Position numbers and translations under genes: made by a program. From contig JANXTR010000025.1 of assembly GCA_025352325.1 (NCBI GenBank), forward strand, positions 1 to 64,000: 64,000 nt of DNA. The letters run 5' to 3'. This DNA is from Microbacteriaceae bacterium (GTDB taxonomy: Bacteria > Actinomycetota > Actinomycetes > Actinomycetales > Microbacteriaceae). The notes under the pieces were generated by a model that was not told where the DNA came from, made no database searches, and saw only the letters and a list, made by a program, of their open reading frames with translations. This document shows, one piece after another, positions 7,078 through 14,829 of the stretch. The stretch's first letter is position 1. Every line of letters begins with the position of its first letter.

Positions 7078-7361
7078 CGCACCCACGCTCCCACAGCGAA
7101 GACGGGCTTCCCCGGTTCGATCAGGGCTACCTTGCCGACGGCGAAGTCCTGGCACGCAGATCGGCGGAGAATTATGAAGCTCTTGGTACGAGAGTCGCGT
7201 TGACGAAATTGAACCGAGTTGTTGTTCACCCGGTCTCGGTGAGCCCTTGAGAATATGCGTATTTTCGGGAATGCTGTGCTGGCCCACCAGGGCCGCCTAC
7301 CGACGATGAAACCAAACGCGACAGCAGCACTACGCGCAATCTGCTGGGCTGTGGTGTGCAT
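7074..7361 (-). CDS. Small protein of unknown function upstream of the reductase
   Basis: ATG 7361 is preceded by an excellent ribosome site (AGGGAGG, about 5 nt away). The frame runs 95 codons (MHTTAQQIARSAAVAFGFIV), and its stop touches the reductase start, so the two could be coupled. The first ~20 residues look like a helical or weakly hydrophobic segment; the remainder is basic and unlike known domains. It may be the 5' end of a larger lost gene fused to intergenic DNA, or a true small gene. The ribosome site is the main support. Confidence 0.35.
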   Translation of the reverse strand: MHTTAQQIARSAAVAFGFIVGRRPWWASTAFPKIRIFSRAHRDRVNNNSVQFRQRDSRTKSFIILRRSACQDFAVGKVALIEPGKPVFAVGAWVR

Positions 7362-7482
7362 GGAAACCTCCCTAAGACGGACCGGACTGTTCCGGCTCTG
7401 ATCAGAGAGGGGCCCGCGGGCCCCCATTCAGAATACGTCCCGAATCCCGGCTTCGTCATTGGGAAAATGCCCCTCTTTCGGA

Positions 7483-7605
7483 TTAAGGAGTGGCTGCAGG
7501 CGCCAGCCGACTGACGTGATGTTCGACGGTTTTGGGCGTGATGCCGGGCCGCGGGCCGATTTCTGGATTAGTGAGGGACTCGCAGACGAGCTCCAGACCA
7601 AACTT
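7483..7605 (-). pseudogene. Remnant of a LuxR-type helix-turn-helix
   Basis: On the minus strand, residues ending the frame at 7483 read LELVCESLTNPEIG, then GITPKTVEHHVSRL. These match the scaffold and recognition helices of LuxR/GerE-type DNA-binding domains, which usually carry a TNxEIGxxLGxSxKTVxxHV pattern. The frame stops soon after the recognition helix, and nothing upstream resembles a full regulator, so this is a fragment. It lies upstream of the aldo/keto reductase on the same strand and may once have regulated it. Confidence 0.4.
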
Positions 7606-8065
7606 ACGCAGCAGAGCGGCCAGGCAATCAGGGCCCGGCCAGGCCCCAATCCCGCAACGGATTGCGAAAGCCCGACCCTCTTCCACTGCGACCAGCCGCA
7701 TTTGGCCGCTCGCAGCGAAAGCCCGAGCAGAAAAAGAGATTTTTCGGCCGGCAAAAACGAAAGGCACTCGAACCCCAACCCAGATGCCACGTTCTTCGCC
7801 GGGGAACAAGTGACCATCATCAACCCCGACAATGGAGACCGCGTCTGGATCCACGGACCCGGCTTCGAACATGAATCCTCGGGCTCTACGGTCGATCCGC
7901 GCGTCCTGGCAGCGTTCGGTAGCGCTGCGGATCCTGTCTACGAAAACGTCTCAACTGGCGAAGTCCTGCCCAAGTTTTCCCCGCCGAGTTGAGATCACAC
8001 ACGCCAGCCAGCGTTGCGACTACCGTCGTTGCCCGCTTGTCAGGTCTCAGGCTGCTATCCCGCTG
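7606..8065. other. Region without a convincing gene
   Basis: A plus-strand frame ends at 7992. Its last ~65 codons (GEQVTIINPDNGDRVWIHGP to TGEVLPKFSPPS) look protein-like, whereas the portion before ~7790 lies opposite the LuxR remnant and looks random. It may be the 3' end of a lost gene. No start signal could be assigned, and no promoter, RNA or repeat was found. Confidence 0.25.
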
Positions 8066-9097
8066 TTACTGAGTGGACGCGGGCGCGCGGGCGGTGACTC
8101 GGTCGAGAAATACGATGGTGGAGGAAAGAGCCGACTTGGAGGCGTCGAAGTCCAGATGAAACTGGTACTCGTGGGGGAGCGCGGGTTCAGTGTTTTTTGG
8201 GTAAAAGACGCTCGTCACATCGACGCCGAGTTTGGTGAGTCGGGCGGCGAAAGGCTCCGATTGGGTTGCGGTAAGCGGATCGGCGTTTCCACCGGATATC
8301 CAGGTCGGCGGGAAGTCGGCGGTCACATCATCGAGGGTTCCCATCAGCTGGCCGCCGGGGGTATTGGACCAATCCTTCGTCCCCAAATAGGCCCACAGAG
8401 CGGTTCGGAAACCCCATCCACCGATTCCAGGAGCATCCGGTATGCCGCTCACGTCATAGATGCCGCAATTGAGCACTACCCCCCGCACTTGATGTGGTGC
8501 TAGTGCTGGTGTGATTCCCACCTGCGCGGCGTATGCGGGGTTGGTGATCATCGTCGCGAGCTGCGCGGCATACTGCGATCCGGCTGAATCGCCCGCTATC
8601 ACGATTCGGTCGGCATCGATGCGGTATTGGTCGGCGTGGGCGGTAAGAAATCCGAGCGCATCATTGAGTTGAGCCACTGCAACGGGGTAAACGGCTTCAG
8701 GGGCAACCGAGTAGTTGACGGCAACAACGGTGTATCCGTGCGATGCCAGGATGCGCGCGTACGGTCTGACGTTGGCCTTGTCGCCCGAGATCCACGCGCC
8801 GCCGTGAATCCACACGACAGTCGGCAACGGGCCCGCCGAGTCTGCGGGTAAGAACACGTCAAGCGTTGTGTTCTTGCCGTCCGTTCCGTAGGGGACATCG
8901 AGCTTCTGGTCGATGCCAGCCGCTGGCTCATACGCCTGCATTTCTTTCTCGGTCTTGGCTGCTTGGTCTTCAAATACGGCACGGATAAGTAGGGAGGTTG
9001 GCCATGGACTCACAGCGCTGATCAGGGCTACCAAAGCACCCATCCCCAGCAGAATGACCGGGATCCCGTGCCGTTTGCGCCCCAGCCACGACCTCAC
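8066..9097 (-). CDS. Alpha/beta hydrolase, HSL-type esterase, membrane-anchored
   Basis: The product is 343 aa from GTG 9097. The N-terminus has a basic start and one hydrophobic segment (IPVILLGMGALVALISAV, about residues 12-30), suggesting a signal anchor with the enzyme outside the membrane. The oxyanion-hole motif HGGAW of the hormone-sensitive-lipase group is present (VVWIHGGAWISGDKAN). The nucleophile elbow is GDSAGS. The likely acid is Asp in GGNADPLT and the likely base is His in LPHEYQF. These proteins hydrolyse short acyl esters. It is divergent from the following region and has no operon partner. Confidence 0.9.
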   Translation of the reverse strand: MRSWLGRKRHGIPVILLGMGALVALISAVSPWPTSLLIRAVFEDQAAKTEKEMQAYEPAAGIDQKLDVPYGTDGKNTTLDVFLPADSAGPLPTVVWIHGGAWISGDKANVRPYARILASHGYTVVAVNYSVAPEAVYPVAVAQLNDALGFLTAHADQYRIDADRIVIAGDSAGSQYAAQLATMITNPAYAAQVGITPALAPHQVRGVVLNCGIYDVSGIPDAPGIGGWGFRTALWAYLGTKDWSNTPGGQLMGTLDDVTADFPPTWISGGNADPLTATQSEPFAARLTKLGVDVTSVFYPKNTEPALPHEYQFHLDFDASKSALSSTIVFLDRVTARAPASTQ

Positions 9098-9327
9098 GGC
9101 GCAACACTACCGGTCCACATCACTGCCACGCGGGATCGGAGATACTGCGATCGCATGGGGTTCCCCAGCGGGAACAGTGACCCGGCAACAGGCCGGGGGC
9201 CGTCGACGAGGGGACTAGTGAGACTGCGCAGGTTGACGAAACTAGCCGCAACTGCGGCCGATGCGTCTCGCCCCCTCGTAGCCGCCGGCTCGTCCCGCAT
9301 CAGACGCGGGTTGCGGGTCAACGGGCT

Positions 9328-9351
9328 CTCGAACGCGTGCTCGAACGCGTG
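9328..9351 (+). repeat. Tandem 12-bp repeat
   Basis: CTCGAACGCGTG occurs twice head to tail. The junction creates TCGAAC-N4-GCTCGA (9329-9344), one base from the mycobacterial-type LexA box TCGAAC-N4-GTTCGA. Confidence 0.6.
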
Positions 9352-9594
9352 GAGGAACCGAGTGTCCAGGTCCGAGGGTGTGTACCTGGGGCCGTCGGGC
9401 CCGATGTACGTTGATCAGACCGGACGCCCTCTTCCGAGCTTCCCGAAGGACTCCCGCCGCTTCCGAGCTTTCGCCTTCGCGTCGGACGGTGACTCGGCGG
9501 CGGTAGACTTCAGTTCGGTTATCGGCGGCAAGTTACCAGGGATCTTCGCCTTTCTTTCGCTTATCGCCCGTTCCAGGGCACGAATCATCCCCAA

Positions 9595-9620
9595 GTTGAT
9601 GGTTCGATCCCAGCATCAAC
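9595..9620 (+). other. tRNA T-arm-like fragment, possible attachment-site remnant
   Basis: GGTTCGATCCCAG (9601-9613) is an exact copy of bases 119-131 in tRNA-Val, and the similarity continues weakly to the CCA region. Here it is framed by a 7-bp inverted repeat (GTTGATG 9595-9601 with CATCAAC 9614-9620). No full cloverleaf can be built around it. It may be a degenerate att site left by an element integrated at the tRNA gene, or a deleted tRNA gene. Confidence 0.4.
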
Positions 9621-9630
9621 CACAGAAGGT

Positions 9631-9652
9631 CCTCGGTCACCCGAGGGTTTTT
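9631..9652 (+). terminator. Rho-independent terminator after the tRNA-like fragment
   Basis: CCTCGG (9631-9636) pairs with CCGAGG (9641-9646) around TCAC and is followed by GTTTTT. It sits 10 bp after the tRNA-like fragment, as a tRNA terminator would. Confidence 0.75.
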
Positions 9653-9679
9653 CGTTGCCCGGCGAGACCCTCCCCGCGG

Positions 9680-9685
9680 TAACCT
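9680..9685 (+). promoter_or_regulatory. -10-like TAACCT, 6 nt before ATG 9692
   Basis: The hexamer would place the transcription start at or next to the ATG, giving a leaderless mRNA. No good -35 is visible. Confidence 0.5.
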
Positions 9686-9691
9686 CGCCGC

Positions 9692-9898
9692 ATGCGCTAC
9701 GAGTGTGCATTCGTCGGGGGACCGCGGGACGGCGAATCTGAGTTGCTGCCCGTGAACATCGGCGACGACCTGCCGGTCCGTTTCGATTGCATCGAGGGAC
9801 ACTACCTTCTGACCTCGCGGCATGAGGGCGACCGTTGGCTACCGTCTTATCGGTACGTGGCTGACCGGGGGCGTATGACCGCTGAGACAGCGCGCTGA
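9692..9898 (+). CDS. Small conserved-looking protein, unknown
   Basis: This 68-aa protein starts MRYECAFVGGPRDGESELLP. The FVGGPxDG opening, a central strand and a C-terminal RWLPSYRYV element recur, from memory, in small uncharacterised actinobacterial and phage-encoded proteins. It is probably a compact beta-rich fold. The start is supported by a -10-like TAACCT 6 nt upstream. It has no operon partner and marks the outer side of the accessory region. No function can be assigned. Confidence 0.6.
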   Translation: MRYECAFVGGPRDGESELLPVNIGDDLPVRFDCIEGHYLLTSRHEGDRWLPSYRYVADRGRMTAETAR

Positions 9899-10164
9899 GC
9901 TCTTGGCTGAAGGCTCAGACACCCCGCACACTTTGTTATGAAACGCCACATCCGATTGCAGAGAGCGTTGCGCACTATCCCGTGTGTGAGTAGCGACGCC
10001 TGAATCCTGGCGGGGGATGCTGGCGGGGTCATGGTCGGCGTCCCAGCTCGGTGGAACTCCCCACGGTGCTTTGACTTCCGCGCATCCGAACCCGCCCCAC
10101 CCACATGAGTGCCACCGCATTGAGGGCTGTTGGAGACCCCCTACTGCCCGACATGATCGGAAGC

Positions 10165-10539
10165 ATGCCGACGGACATTGCCCTGACACTGGTGAGCTTC
10201 AGCCTCACCGTGCTGTCTCCGCATCCGATCTACGATCTGACGCCCTTTGCGGCCCCAACTCTGGTGGCGCGTGCCGACGACGACTTCATGTACGGCATTT
10301 ACAAGACCGGCTTCGAGGACGCCGATGATTCCACCCGGGCCGATCGTCTCCACGAGATCGTCGCCGAGGCGCTCGATCTGCTTGACGCCACCGGGGTCAG
10401 CCCGAGCGAGTTGCAGCACGAGGAAGTCCGAGTGCGCGCGTTCTTCACCTTCGACCCCGGCGCGGAGACCATCCACGCCGACATCGTGCGCCGGCTGGCG
10501 CGCATTAACGCGACCATCTGGATCGACGCGAACGGCTGA
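10165..10539 (+). CDS. Hypothetical protein, possibly DUF4279-like
   Basis: Read from ATG 10165 it is 124 aa (MPTDIALTLVSFSLTVLSPHP); ATG 10105 and 10153 are possible longer starts, none with a clear ribosome site. The order of elements is an N-terminal strand, a helix-rich middle (RADRLHEIVAEALDLLDATG) and a final segment DIVRRLARINATIWIDANG. This recalls DUF4279 proteins, which compare a paired signal over two similar halves, but the resemblance is weak. It is soluble and acidic. Codon use fits the host. The gene is followed by 277 bases with no gene. Confidence 0.5.
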   Translation: MPTDIALTLVSFSLTVLSPHPIYDLTPFAAPTLVARADDDFMYGIYKTGFEDADDSTRADRLHEIVAEALDLLDATGVSPSELQHEEVRVRAFFTFDPGAETIHADIVRRLARINATIWIDANG

Positions 10540-10741
10540 TGACGCTCGGCGGAAGACGCTGCCAACGTGACGAACACGGGAGTCCTGATCCGCCCGCGCG
10601 AATCCATCTTCGTGGTCGGCTACCGGCCGGCCGCCACGGCGACCGACGCGCTGGCGCTGTTCGCGACGGGTTCGGCAGACGAGCCCGCTTCATCGTGACC
10701 CGCACCCGATGCACCATGGATCGCTGGACCCTTTTGTTGGT

Positions 10742-10768
10742 CTCAGCCCGCTCAGCCCGCTCAGCCCT
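10742..10768 (+). repeat. Three tandem 9-bp repeats
   Basis: CTCAGCCCG, CTCAGCCCG, CTCAGCCCT lie in the intergenic stretch 37-63 bp upstream of the methyltransferase promoter. The copy number could vary by slippage. Confidence 0.7.
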
Positions 10769-10804
10769 CGACGTCCGTGTCGACCACGAGTCCGACGCAC
10801 GAGC

Positions 10805-10810
10805 TAGATT
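10805..10810 (+). promoter_or_regulatory. -10 element TAGATT, 6 nt before ATG 10817
   Basis: A good -10 match placed so that the transcript would start at the methyltransferase ATG. No ribosome site precedes the start. Confidence 0.6.
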
Positions 10811-10816
10811 GCGGGC

Positions 10817-11575
10817 ATGAGCTTCGAGGTCGGCGCCGATGCGTATGGACGGTTCATGGGGCGCTTCTCCGAGAAGCTGGCCGTCGAGCTGGCTGACTAC
10901 GCCGACATCGTGCCCGGTCAGCGGGCCCTGGACGTCGGATGCGGCCCCGGAGCGCTCACTGCCGTACTGGTCGAGCGGCTCGGGGCCGCTCACGTGTCGG
11001 CTCTCGATCCCAGCGCACCTTTCGTGGGCGCCGCGCGCTCGCGTCTGCCGGGGGTCGACATCCGTCTCGCCTCGGCCGAAAGCATCCCGTTCGACGACGA
11101 CACCTTCGACGTCGCCCTCGCCGAACTGGTGGTGCAGTTCATGAGTGATCCGATCGCCGGTATCGCCGAGATGGCGCGTGTCACGAAGCCCGGAGGCACG
11201 ATCGCTGCGTGCGTCTGGGACCACGGCGGTGATACCGGCGCGCTCTCGCCGTTCTGGAAGGCGGCGCGTTCGCTGAATCTCGGCGTCGGTGACGAGTCGG
11301 ACCTCGTCGGCGCGCGCGAGGGGCAGCTCACGAAGCTGTTCGGAACGGCGGGACTCTTTGACATCCGCTCGACCGTATTGACTGTGCACCTGCGGTTCGA
11401 GACCTTCGACGAGTGGTGGCGGCCATTCACCCTCGGCGTCGGCCCTCCGGGGGCGTACATCAGCGGTTTGAGCGACATGGCGCGGGAGGATCTGCGCGCC
11501 GCGTGCGAGGCGGTCCTCCCGATGGCGCCCTTCACGATCGATGCCAGCGCCTGGACGGCCGTCGGCCTCGTCTGA
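10817..11575 (+). CDS. Class I SAM-dependent methyltransferase
   Basis: This 252-aa enzyme has the Methyltransf_11 pattern. Motif I is ALDVGCGPGALTAVL (about residues 37-51), a SALDPS acidic loop follows, then LASAESIPFDDDTFDVALAE as motif II/III and VTKPGGTIAACVWD as the post-motif strand. The N-terminal YGRFMGRFSEKLAVELADY and the C-terminal FEEWW-like element (FETFDEWWRPF) are typical of small-molecule methyltransferases related to UbiE-type enzymes. Substrate unknown. A -10-like TAGATT 6 nt upstream supports the start. It is a single gene, with 72 bp before the glycosyltransferase. Confidence 0.93.
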   Translation: MSFEVGADAYGRFMGRFSEKLAVELADYADIVPGQRALDVGCGPGALTAVLVERLGAAHVSALDPSAPFVGAARSRLPGVDIRLASAESIPFDDDTFDVALAELVVQFMSDPIAGIAEMARVTKPGGTIAACVWDHGGDTGALSPFWKAARSLNLGVGDESDLVGAREGQLTKLFGTAGLFDIRSTVLTVHLRFETFDEWWRPFTLGVGPPGAYISGLSDMAREDLRAACEAVLPMAPFTIDASAWTAVGLV

Positions 11576-11635
11576 CGAAACAGTCGGCGCGCCCGACCCC
11601 CAACTTGGGGACTTAACTGTCTACCCCCCTTCCGT

Positions 11636-11641
11636 CACACT
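11636..11641 (+). promoter_or_regulatory. -10-like CACACT, 6 nt before ATG 11648
   Basis: Spacing to the start codon matches the leaderless pattern seen at other genes; there is no ribosome site before the start. Confidence 0.45.
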
Positions 11642-11647
11642 GGCCAC

Positions 11648-13585
11648 ATGGCACAGGTGGGCGTGCCCTCGGTTCAGAGCGTCGCGTTCGCGGAGCTGCT
11701 GCTGCAGTCGGGGCTGATCTCAGAGGACGATCTGGCATTCGCCCGCGCCGCGAAAGCGCGCACCGGCTCCCACATCGACGACATCCTGGTCAGTCAGGGC
11801 ATGGTCACTCCCGATGCTCTGCGCTCGGTTATGGCGCGCGCCTGGGGTCTTCCGGTGCTCGACCTCGCCTCGACCAAGCACGACTCGTCGCTGATGCACC
11901 GCTGGTCGGGTCAAATGATGGTTGCCGAGAACTGGATGCCGCTGCGCCGGATGCCCGACGGCACGATCCTCGTCGCGACCTCGCGCATCCCCGATGTCGA
12001 GCGCCGCGACCGCATCGAGCGCACCCTTGGGCTGCCCGTCACCTTCGGCGTCGCGACCTCTTGGGACATCCGCAACCTCGCCCTGCACGTATTCCGGGCC
12101 GAGATCGCGGATGAAGCAGCCAACGAGCTCTTCCGCCAGAACCCCTCGCTTTCCGCGCGCGTGGTGGTCTCCGCGGGCCAGCGCAACGGATTCATCGCCC
12201 TCCTCGCCGTCACGCTGATCGGACTGATGCTCTGGCCGAGTGGCGTGATCATCACCCTGCTGACGATGATCAGTCTGGTGTTCCTCGCCGGCACGGTTTT
12301 CAAATACCTCGTCGCGATGCGCGGCGCGAAGTACGACGTCGTCGAGCGGGTCACCGGCGGCCAGGTGGCGGCGCTCACCGACAGCGAGCTGCCGATCTAC
12401 ACGGTGCTTGTTCCGGTGTTCCGCGAGGCCAACATCGTCGGCCAACTCGTGGCCAACCTCGGCTCGATCGACTGGCCCGCCGACAAGCTCGAGGTGCTCA
12501 TCCTGATCGAGGAGGAGGACACCCTGACCCGGGATGCTCTCGCCGCCGCGTCGCCGCCCGCGAACTTCCATGTCGTGACGATTCCCAAGGGCTCGCCGCA
12601 GACCAAGCCGCGTGCCTGCAACGTCGGGCTGTTCTTCGCGACCGGCGAGTACCTGGTGATTTACGACGCCGAGGACACGCCCGATCCCGATCAGCTCAAG
12701 AAGGCCTACCTGGCATTCCGTCGCGGTGGCGACAAGACGGTCTGCATCCAGGCCTCGCTGAACTACTTCAACGCCGAGGAGAACGTGCTGACCCGCATGT
12801 TCACGCTCGAGTACAGCTACTGGTTCGACTACGTGCTGGCCGGACTGGATGCCGCGGACCTCCCGATCCCGCTCGGCGGTACGTCGAACCACTTCCGCAC
12901 CTCGGCGCTCAACGAGCTCGGCGGCTGGGACCCGTACAACGTCACCGAGGATGCCGATCTCGGCATCCGGGCGAGCGCGCTCGGCTACCGGGTCGGCGTT
13001 GTCAACTCGACCACCATGGAGGAGGCCAACACCTCCGTCCCGAACTTCATCCGCCAGCGCAGTCGCTGGATCAAGGGCTACATGCAGACGACGCTCGTGC
13101 ACGCGCGTCGGCCGCGTCAGTTGATCCGTGAGATCGGGTTGCGGCGCTTCCTGAGCTTTGCGCTGCTGATCGGCGGAACACCGCTGACCTTCCTCGGGGT
13201 GCTGCCGCTGTACGTTGTGACGCTCTTCACGATCTTCATCCCGACCCAGGTGCTCAGCCAGTTCTTCCCGGTCTGGCTGCTCTGGGTCTGCCTGATCAAC
13301 TTCATCATCGGCAACTCGGTGATGGTCTACCTCTCGATGATGGGCCCGTACAAGCGCGGCACCTTCAACCTGACGCTGTGGGCGTTGCTGAACCCGATTT
13401 ACTGGATCTTGCACTCGATCGCCTCCTACAAGGCGCTCTGGCAGCTCATCACGAAGCCGCACTACTGGGAGAAGACCGAGCACGGCCTCACGGCGCACAC
13501 CTCGGCGCAGGTCGACGCCGACGCCGCGACCTCCGCCGCCTCCGCCTCGGCCGCAGCGTCCGAGCCGACGGCGGCGAGTCGATGA
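11648..13585 (+). CDS. Membrane glycosyltransferase (GT2) with N-terminal MshEN-like domain
   Basis: This 645-aa protein is processive-synthase-like. Residues ~10-150 resemble the MshEN/GSPII_E_N fold found at the N-terminus of GspE-type ATPases: two related blocks (LLLQSGLISEDDLAFARAAK and ILVSQGMVTPDALRSVMARA), though the RLG residues used to bind cyclic-di-GMP are not conserved. Two membrane helices follow (about 180-223). The GT2 domain (about 248-480) has VLVPVFRE, the DxD-type YDAEDTPDP, a TED motif (VTEDADLG) and the QxxRW motif (RQRSRWIKGY). Four or so membrane spans and an Ala/Ser-rich tail close it. QxxRW marks processive polymerising enzymes. NfrB of Escherichia coli combines the same two modules in the other order. 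The stop overlaps the next start (ATGA), so the membrane partner is co-translated. Confidence 0.88.
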   Translation: MAQVGVPSVQSVAFAELLLQSGLISEDDLAFARAAKARTGSHIDDILVSQGMVTPDALRSVMARAWGLPVLDLASTKHDSSLMHRWSGQMMVAENWMPLRRMPDGTILVATSRIPDVERRDRIERTLGLPVTFGVATSWDIRNLALHVFRAEIADEAANELFRQNPSLSARVVVSAGQRNGFIALLAVTLIGLMLWPSGVIITLLTMISLVFLAGTVFKYLVAMRGAKYDVVERVTGGQVAALTDSELPIYTVLVPVFREANIVGQLVANLGSIDWPADKLEVLILIEEEDTLTRDALAAASPPANFHVVTIPKGSPQTKPRACNVGLFFATGEYLVIYDAEDTPDPDQLKKAYLAFRRGGDKTVCIQASLNYFNAEENVLTRMFTLEYSYWFDYVLAGLDAADLPIPLGGTSNHFRTSALNELGGWDPYNVTEDADLGIRASALGYRVGVVNSTTMEEANTSVPNFIRQRSRWIKGYMQTTLVHARRPRQLIREIGLRRFLSFALLIGGTPLTFLGVLPLYVVTLFTIFIPTQVLSQFFPVWLLWVCLINFIIGNSVMVYLSMMGPYKRGTFNLTLWALLNPIYWILHSIASYKALWQLITKPHYWEKTEHGLTAHTSAQVDADAATSAASASAAASEPTAASR

Positions 13586-14769
13586 GCCAGCTGGTCGCCC
13601 TCCCGCCGAGCGTGCGGGATCGCAGCAATCGCCGACCGGCCCGGACCCGCCTGGATGCCTTCCCGCGCGATCCGATCGCCAAGTGGATCCTGCGCGGACT
13701 GTTGGCAGTCCCGTTCCTGCTGGTCGCCTGGGCAGCGAGCTACAGCCCGCTCGACGGCACGCTGATCACCCCGAACCATGCGCTGCTCGAGCACATCGCG
13801 CGGATCGACTGGAACCGCGCAGACGTGACATGGATCGGCGAGATCTTCCCGCCGCTGTCGACCCTGCTCGCTGCCGCGATCCCCGGAGGGCAGTTCGGCC
13901 TCGCCGTCGCTGGGGCGCTCATTGCCGGCGTCTTCCTGCAGAAGATCCTCGAGATCATGGTGCAGCGGCAGTTCCACATCAGCACGACCGTCATCCTGAT
14001 GCTCGCCCTCGCGGCGAATCCGCTGTTCGCCTACACGGCGACGCAGAACTTCGCCGCCTTCCTCGGCCTCGCCTTCTTCGGGCTCGGGATCGCCGACATC
14101 GTGCGATTCGTCGCCTGGGGCAACACGCAGTCCGGCTTCCGGGCCGGCCTGTACCTGATGCTGGCCGTGCTGTCCGACCTGAGCGGATTCTTGTACGTGC
14201 TGACCGCCGCCTCGGCCGCTCCCTTCCTGCGTCTCGGTCGCGGCAATCGTCCGGGCGCGCGCGGAGCCAACGTGCTCGTCATCGTCTTCCCGACGATCGC
14301 CGCGATCGGTGCCATCGTGGGCCTCAACTGGATCTTCGTCGGCACCCCGCTCGGCACGGTCGGCGCCCGGATCCTCACCGGAACCCCCGAGCGCTTCGCG
14401 ACCGTCCTGCAGGTCCTCGCGACGCCGACCGGCTGGCTGCTGTTCGCCTCCGTGGCGAGCGCGTGGGTGATCGCACTGATCGTGCGGCGACCCGGATCAA
14501 TCCTGGTGTCGTCCCTGGTCTTCTTCGCCATCCTCGGTGCATACACGATCGGTCTCCTGCCCGCGGGATCGGCGGGCAATACCTTCCTGCTGATGACTCT
14601 GATGGCGATCGCCCTCGTCCCGACGCGGCGGGCGATGTCGGCGGTCGTGGCGATGGATGTCGTCGCCGTGCTGCAGATCGCCATCGCCTGGGCGACTGCC
14701 TTCAATCGCGACATCGTGCTGCAGTGGATGGACACGCTCACGCCCGTGCTCAACGCCTTCGGGCACTGA
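13582..14769 (+). CDS. Polytopic membrane protein coupled to the glycosyltransferase
   Basis: This 395-aa protein is predicted to have about nine to ten membrane helices. After a basic N-terminus of ~35 residues come spans such as GLLAVPFLLVAWAASYS, FGLAVAGALIAGVFLQKIL, STTVILMLALAANPLFAY and FLGLAFFGLGIADIV, with more hydrophobic blocks to the end. ATG 13582 overlaps the glycosyltransferase stop by 4 nt, so both are made together. No catalytic motif is recognisable. A long outer loop follows the first span (DGTLITPNHALLEHI), an arrangement common in Wzy- and GT-C-like membrane enzymes, so a second sugar transferase or a polymer-export partner are both possible. These are inferences from context. 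Confidence 0.8.
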   Translation: MSQLVALPPSVRDRSNRRPARTRLDAFPRDPIAKWILRGLLAVPFLLVAWAASYSPLDGTLITPNHALLEHIARIDWNRADVTWIGEIFPPLSTLLAAAIPGGQFGLAVAGALIAGVFLQKILEIMVQRQFHISTTVILMLALAANPLFAYTATQNFAAFLGLAFFGLGIADIVRFVAWGNTQSGFRAGLYLMLAVLSDLSGFLYVLTAASAAPFLRLGRGNRPGARGANVLVIVFPTIAAIGAIVGLNWIFVGTPLGTVGARILTGTPERFATVLQVLATPTGWLLFASVASAWVIALIVRRPGSILVSSLVFFAILGAYTIGLLPAGSAGNTFLLMTLMAIALVPTRRAMSAVVAMDVVAVLQIAIAWATAFNRDIVLQWMDTLTPVLNAFGH

Positions 14770-14816
14770 CACCGGGCGCCGGCTTCGCGCAGGCTGCCGG
14801 GCTTCCGGCGCGCCGG

Positions 14817-14822
14817 TACAGT
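14817..14822 (+). promoter_or_regulatory. -10 element TACAGT before thrS
   Basis: It lies 7 nt before GTG 14830, so the transcript would begin at that codon. Confidence 0.55.
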
Positions 14823-14829
14823 GGGGAAG

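Larger units (their letters stand above)
9098..9691. other. Gene-poor stretch with repeats and a tRNA-like fragment
   Basis: Nearly 600 bases with no gene I can support. It holds a 12-bp tandem repeat (9328-9351), a T-arm-like copy of the tRNA-Val 3' end (9595-9620) and a terminator hairpin (9631-9652). The open frame 9068-9682 lacks a start signal and recognisable content. Confidence 0.5.

Noticed and set aside
7459-7992. 178-codon plus-strand frame as one protein
   Set aside because: Its first two thirds overlap the LuxR remnant on the other strand and look random; only the last ~65 codons are protein-like and have no start signal.
9595-9620. A complete second tRNA gene
   Set aside because: Only the T-arm-like part is present; no D arm or anticodon arm with fitting stems can be placed upstream.
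11720-13498. 592-codon open frame on the minus strand
   Set aside because: It is antisense to the glycosyltransferase gene, whose motifs are clear; low-complexity charged content without domains.
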